The notes beneath the pieces are model-generated. The model was not told where the DNA came from, ran no database searches, and saw only the letters and a list, made by a program, of their open reading frames with translations. The translations under genes were made by a program, and so were the position numbers. Below, piece by piece: positions 41,491-43,475 of a DNA stretch of 43,475 nt (positions are counted from its first letter, which is position 1; the number at the start of each line of letters is the position of its first letter). The DNA comes from Bacteroidota bacterium (GTDB lineage: Bacteria > Bacteroidota > Bacteroidia > Palsa-948): assembly GCA_016195025.1 (NCBI GenBank), contig JACQAL010000067.1, positions 1 to 43,475 on the forward strand. The letters run 5' to 3'.

Positions 41491-41938
41491 TCAGAACTGC
41501 TGTCTGTTTATGTGCGGAAAGGAAAGCAGGAAACAAGAGCAGGAAAGCATTATTCACAACAACGAACACACAAGACAAGACAAGTATATGTTCATTCACG
41601 GCAACCTGACCAAAGCGGATGACTAACAAAGCGAAACCGCCAACTAACTAATGAAAGTTGACAACCAACTAAGCGAAGCCATGCAATATGGAAGCGTCTT
41701 TGTAAATAAAGCAAGAAAAGCCATACACAAAGAAGGCGAAGCGGTACACAAACTAACCGAAGCGGTACACAAAGTATGCCTATTTGAAGAAAAAATGAAG
41801 AAAAGACACAAGTATCAAGTATCAAGTTTCAAGTTTCAAAAGAAAACCAAAATAAATAAAATGGTTAATGGAAAATGTTTAATGGCTAATGTAAATAAAA
41901 TGGTTAATGGAAAATGTTTAATGGCTAATGTAAATAAA
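41491..41938. other. Stretch without a firmly supported gene, upstream of the TPR gene
   Basis: An open frame from 41651 runs in frame into the TPR gene. It encodes a charged helix (KARKAIHKEGEAVHKLTEAVHKV, with GAAGCGGTACACAAA given twice in the DNA), then a segment from AAGTATC/AAGTTTC heptamers (41810-41837), then two copies of the 39-bp repeat. It carries no signal peptide, and the first good signal sequence starts at 41939, so this part is probably a leader region rather than protein. A true start at 41651, 41861 or 41900 cannot be ruled out. Confidence 0.5.
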
Positions 41939-42017
41939 ATGGTTAATGGAAAATGTTTAATGGCTAATGTGGTTTTTGTATTCACATTATCCATCATCCA
42001 TTCTACATTATCCATTT
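41861..42017. repeat. Three 39-bp direct repeats plus an inverted heptamer run, at the TPR gene start
   Basis: Copies begin at 41861, 41900 and 41939; each opens with an ATG and encodes MVNGKCLMANV. Each copy is itself a run of 7-bp units of AATGNNN form (AATGGTT, AATGGAA, AATGTTT, AATGGCT, AATGTAA). At 41983-42017 the opposite orientation appears as ACATTAT/CCATCAT/CCATTCT units. The inverted run and the third copy together encode the signal peptide of the TPR protein. Confidence 0.85.
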
Positions 42018-43456
42018 CGCAAAATGCGAAGACCGATTCCCTCCTCTCCCTCCTAAAGAAAGACAAAGAGGATACGAATAAGGTGAACCACCTCAACGCC
42101 CTCGCTTTCGCTCTTTACTACACCAACCCCGATTCCACTATTCTCCTCGCCAAGCAGGCAATTCAAATATTAAGTTCCAAGTTCCAAGTATCAAGTTCCA
42201 AATTCCAAGGAAAAGAAATGGGACTTGGGACTTGGGACTTGAAACTTGGGACTTTGCTCGCCAACGCTTACGGCACTGCGGGTGTCGGCTATTGGGTGAA
42301 AGGCGATTATCCCAAGGCATTAGAAAATCATTTTGCTGCATTAAAAATTGATGAAGGTCTTGTAAACACGCTGCCTCATTCCTCTCCCCTTTGGGGAGAG
42401 GCAAGGAGAGGGGTCGCAACCCGTCTCGGCAACATCGGACTTGTCTATGCTGACCAAGCCGATTACCCCAAAGCCCTCGACTATTATTTCAGGGCATTGA
42501 AGATGGATGAAGAACTCGGGAATAAAAATGGAATTGCAAGACATCTCGGCAACATCGGAATTGTCTATAAGGAGCAAGCCGATTATCCCAAAGCCCTCGA
42601 CTATTATTTCAGGAGAATGAAGTTGGATGAAGAATCAGGAAACAAAAGTAATATGGCAATCAATCTCGGCAACATCGGAATTGTCTATAAGGAGCAAGCT
42701 GAGTGTCAGCGAAGTCCCGATAGCGCAGCGTATCGGGACCGACTCTTCACTAAAGCCCTCGACTATTATTTCAGGGCATTGAAGATGCGGGAAGAACTCG
42801 GAGCAAAAAAATTAATTGCAAGCACTCTCGGCAACATCGGTGCGCTTTATTCCAAAACAGGAAAGTTCAGAGAAGCGGAGGAGTATCTGAAACATTCGGT
42901 CGCGCTCAGCGATACGCTTGGCGATTTGGAAGGAGTGAAAGAAGTTAATCAAAACCTCTCCCAACTTTACGATACGCTTGCGCAGTTGTCAGTTGGAAAC
43001 TACAAACTACAAACCACAAACTACAAACTCTCTTTTCAGCATTACAAAAAATACATAGCCGCCCGCGATACCATCAACAGCGAGGAGAACCAGAAAAAAC
43101 AAACCCGCACCGAAATGAATTACGAGTTTGAAAAGAAAGAAGCCGCCACAAAAGCAGAACAGGAAAAAAAGGATGCCGTTGCAGCAGCCGAAGCGCGCAA
43201 ACAAAAAATAATACTGCTGTTTGTTGTTGGTGGTTTGTTGTTGGTCGTTGCATTCGCTGCGTTTATTCTCCGCGCCTACACGCAAATCAAAAAGAAAAAC
43301 ATTCTCATCAGCGAGCAGAAAAAGAAAATAGAAGAAAAGCAGGAAGAAATTCTTGCAAGCATCCGCTATGCCGCGCGCATTCAAAAGTGCATGATGCCAA
43401 CGGAGAAGTGGATTGCAAAAGAAATTGCGCGGCTGAAAGCGAAAATGCCAAAGTAA
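41939..43456 (+). CDS. Exported or membrane TPR protein with C-terminal coiled coil, no catalytic domain
   Basis: From the ATG at 41939 the product is 505 residues: a signal peptide (VFVFTLSIIHSTLSISQ), five to six TPR units with ADYPKALDYYFRALKMDEELGNKNGIARHLGNIGIVYKEQ as the clear form, a charged helix, a membrane helix (IILLFVVGGLLLVVAFAAFIL), and a coiled coil ending SIRYAARIQKCMMPTEKWIAKEIARLKAKMPK. In many Bacteroidota homologues the SIRYAxRIQ..LLP segment is followed by a SpoIIE-type PP2C phosphatase. Here the protein stops just after it, so it is either a sensor-only form or truncated. Four or more repeat elements are inserted in frame (42171-42254, 42381-42401, 42714-42739, 42998-43032). 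Which of several in-frame ATGs is used is uncertain. Confidence 0.88.
   Translation: MVNGKCLMANVVFVFTLSIIHSTLSISQNAKTDSLLSLLKKDKEDTNKVNHLNALAFALYYTNPDSTILLAKQAIQILSSKFQVSSSKFQGKEMGLGTWDLKLGTLLANAYGTAGVGYWVKGDYPKALENHFAALKIDEGLVNTLPHSSPLWGEARRGVATRLGNIGLVYADQADYPKALDYYFRALKMDEELGNKNGIARHLGNIGIVYKEQADYPKALDYYFRRMKLDEESGNKSNMAINLGNIGIVYKEQAECQRSPDSAAYRDRLFTKALDYYFRALKMREELGAKKLIASTLGNIGALYSKTGKFREAEEYLKHSVALSDTLGDLEGVKEVNQNLSQLYDTLAQLSVGNYKLQTTNYKLSFQHYKKYIAARDTINSEENQKKQTRTEMNYEFEKKEAATKAEQEKKDAVAAAEARKQKIILLFVVGGLLLVVAFAAFILRAYTQIKKKNILISEQKKKIEEKQEEILASIRYAARIQKCMMPTEKWIAKEIARLKAKMPK
42171..42254. repeat. In-frame inverted AAGTTCC/GGGACTT heptamer element
   Basis: AAGTTCC-like 7-bp units (42171-42210) face GGGACTT-like units (42219-42254) around an A-rich centre. 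Translated as LSSKFQVSSSKFQGKEMGLG and TWDLKLGT, they replace the short turn expected between two TPR helices (AKQAIQI and LLANAYGTAGVGYW). The frame is kept. Confidence 0.85.
42381..42401. repeat. In-frame palindrome CCTCTCCCC-TTT-GGGGAGAGG
   Basis: This is a perfect 9-bp stem with a TTT loop, followed by GGAGAGGGG. It encodes PHSSPLWGEARRG. Compared with the next TPR unit (DEELGNKNGIARHLGN), this unit (DEGLVN to VATRLGN) is about 12 residues longer, so about 36 bases were gained without loss of frame. Confidence 0.85.
42714..42739. repeat. In-frame palindrome GTCCCGATA-N8-TATCGGGAC
   Basis: This is a perfect 9-bp stem with an 8-base loop. It encodes part of ECQRSPDSAAYRDRLFT, which stands where other TPR units have only DYP before KALDYYF, a gain of about 14 residues (42 bases). 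A related CCCGATAGCCATCGG form is at about 282-297 in the non-coding left end. Confidence 0.85.
42998..43032. repeat. In-frame AACTACA heptamer array
   Basis: AACTACA twice, AACCACA, AACTACA and AACTCTC follow without gaps and encode NYKLQTTNYKLS. A roughly complementary run of TTGTTGG/TGGTTTG units at 43219-43250 encodes the membrane helix of the same protein (LFVVGGLLLVV). Confidence 0.7.
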
Positions 43457-43475
43457 CAAATGAAAACCAAAATGC

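Overview
The window comes from a bacterium of the phylum Bacteroidota, probably uncultured. Evidence: a type IX secretion C-terminal sorting domain at the end of the exported protein at 2317-3225, promoters of the Bacteroidota form (TTTG, about 20 nt, TAnnTTTG), a general lack of strong Shine-Dalgarno sequences, and a coiled-coil/zapA/rny gene block. No rRNA, tRNA, CRISPR array, transposase or phage gene was seen.

Layout. 1-398 has no convincing gene and is packed with tandem and inverted repeats. 399-3225 holds a PAP2-type phosphatase, an exported YD-repeat-like protein and an exported T9SS cargo protein with a CxxCH motif. 3282-11639 (minus) is one tight operon: a seven-gene set made of a group-4-hydrogenase-like/complex-I-like membrane complex (hyfB, C, E, F and G homologues and a fused ferredoxin/small subunit) ending in a PaaE-type flavo-iron-sulfur reductase. 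11778-14337 (plus, divergent) is paaABCD, the rest of the phenylacetyl-CoA epoxidase system. 14334-17119 holds a tandem universal stress protein, a nucleoside phosphorylase and a SirB1-like protein. 17149-29677 (minus) is a 12-gene, AT-rich surface polysaccharide operon (Wzz, Wzx, Wzy, two glycosyltransferases, methyltransferase, initiating sugar-phosphate transferase, an E1 alpha/beta pair, two aminotransferases, O-antigen ligase). 29791-32022 (minus) is rny, zapA and a small coiled-coil gene. 32102-43456 holds an M23 peptidase, a DUF4197 lipoprotein, a phosphohexomutase, a 1495-residue exported protein of unknown function, a 206-residue-class unknown, and a TPR signalling-type protein.

Most interesting points. 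(1) The hydrogenase-like complex keeps the charged residues of its two proton-channel subunits, but has lost all four cysteine ligands of the NiFe site, three of four ligands of the proximal [4Fe-4S] cluster, and one of the two ferredoxin clusters. It resembles the 'energy-converting hydrogenase related' (Ehr) type, is co-transcribed with paaE and is divergent from paaABCD. A working link between this membrane complex and aerobic phenylacetate degradation is an inference from gene order. (2) Short palindromic elements and 7-bp tandem arrays in inverted pairs occur throughout the window. They lie in intergenic space but also in frame inside genes: at least four in one TPR gene, one in the M23 peptidase gene, and some forming the signal-peptide code of two exported proteins. 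This recalls the palindromic elements known inside Rickettsia genes. (3) The polysaccharide operon carries a thiamine-diphosphate E1 alpha/beta pair with no E2 or E3, which might attach a two-carbon unit to a sugar.
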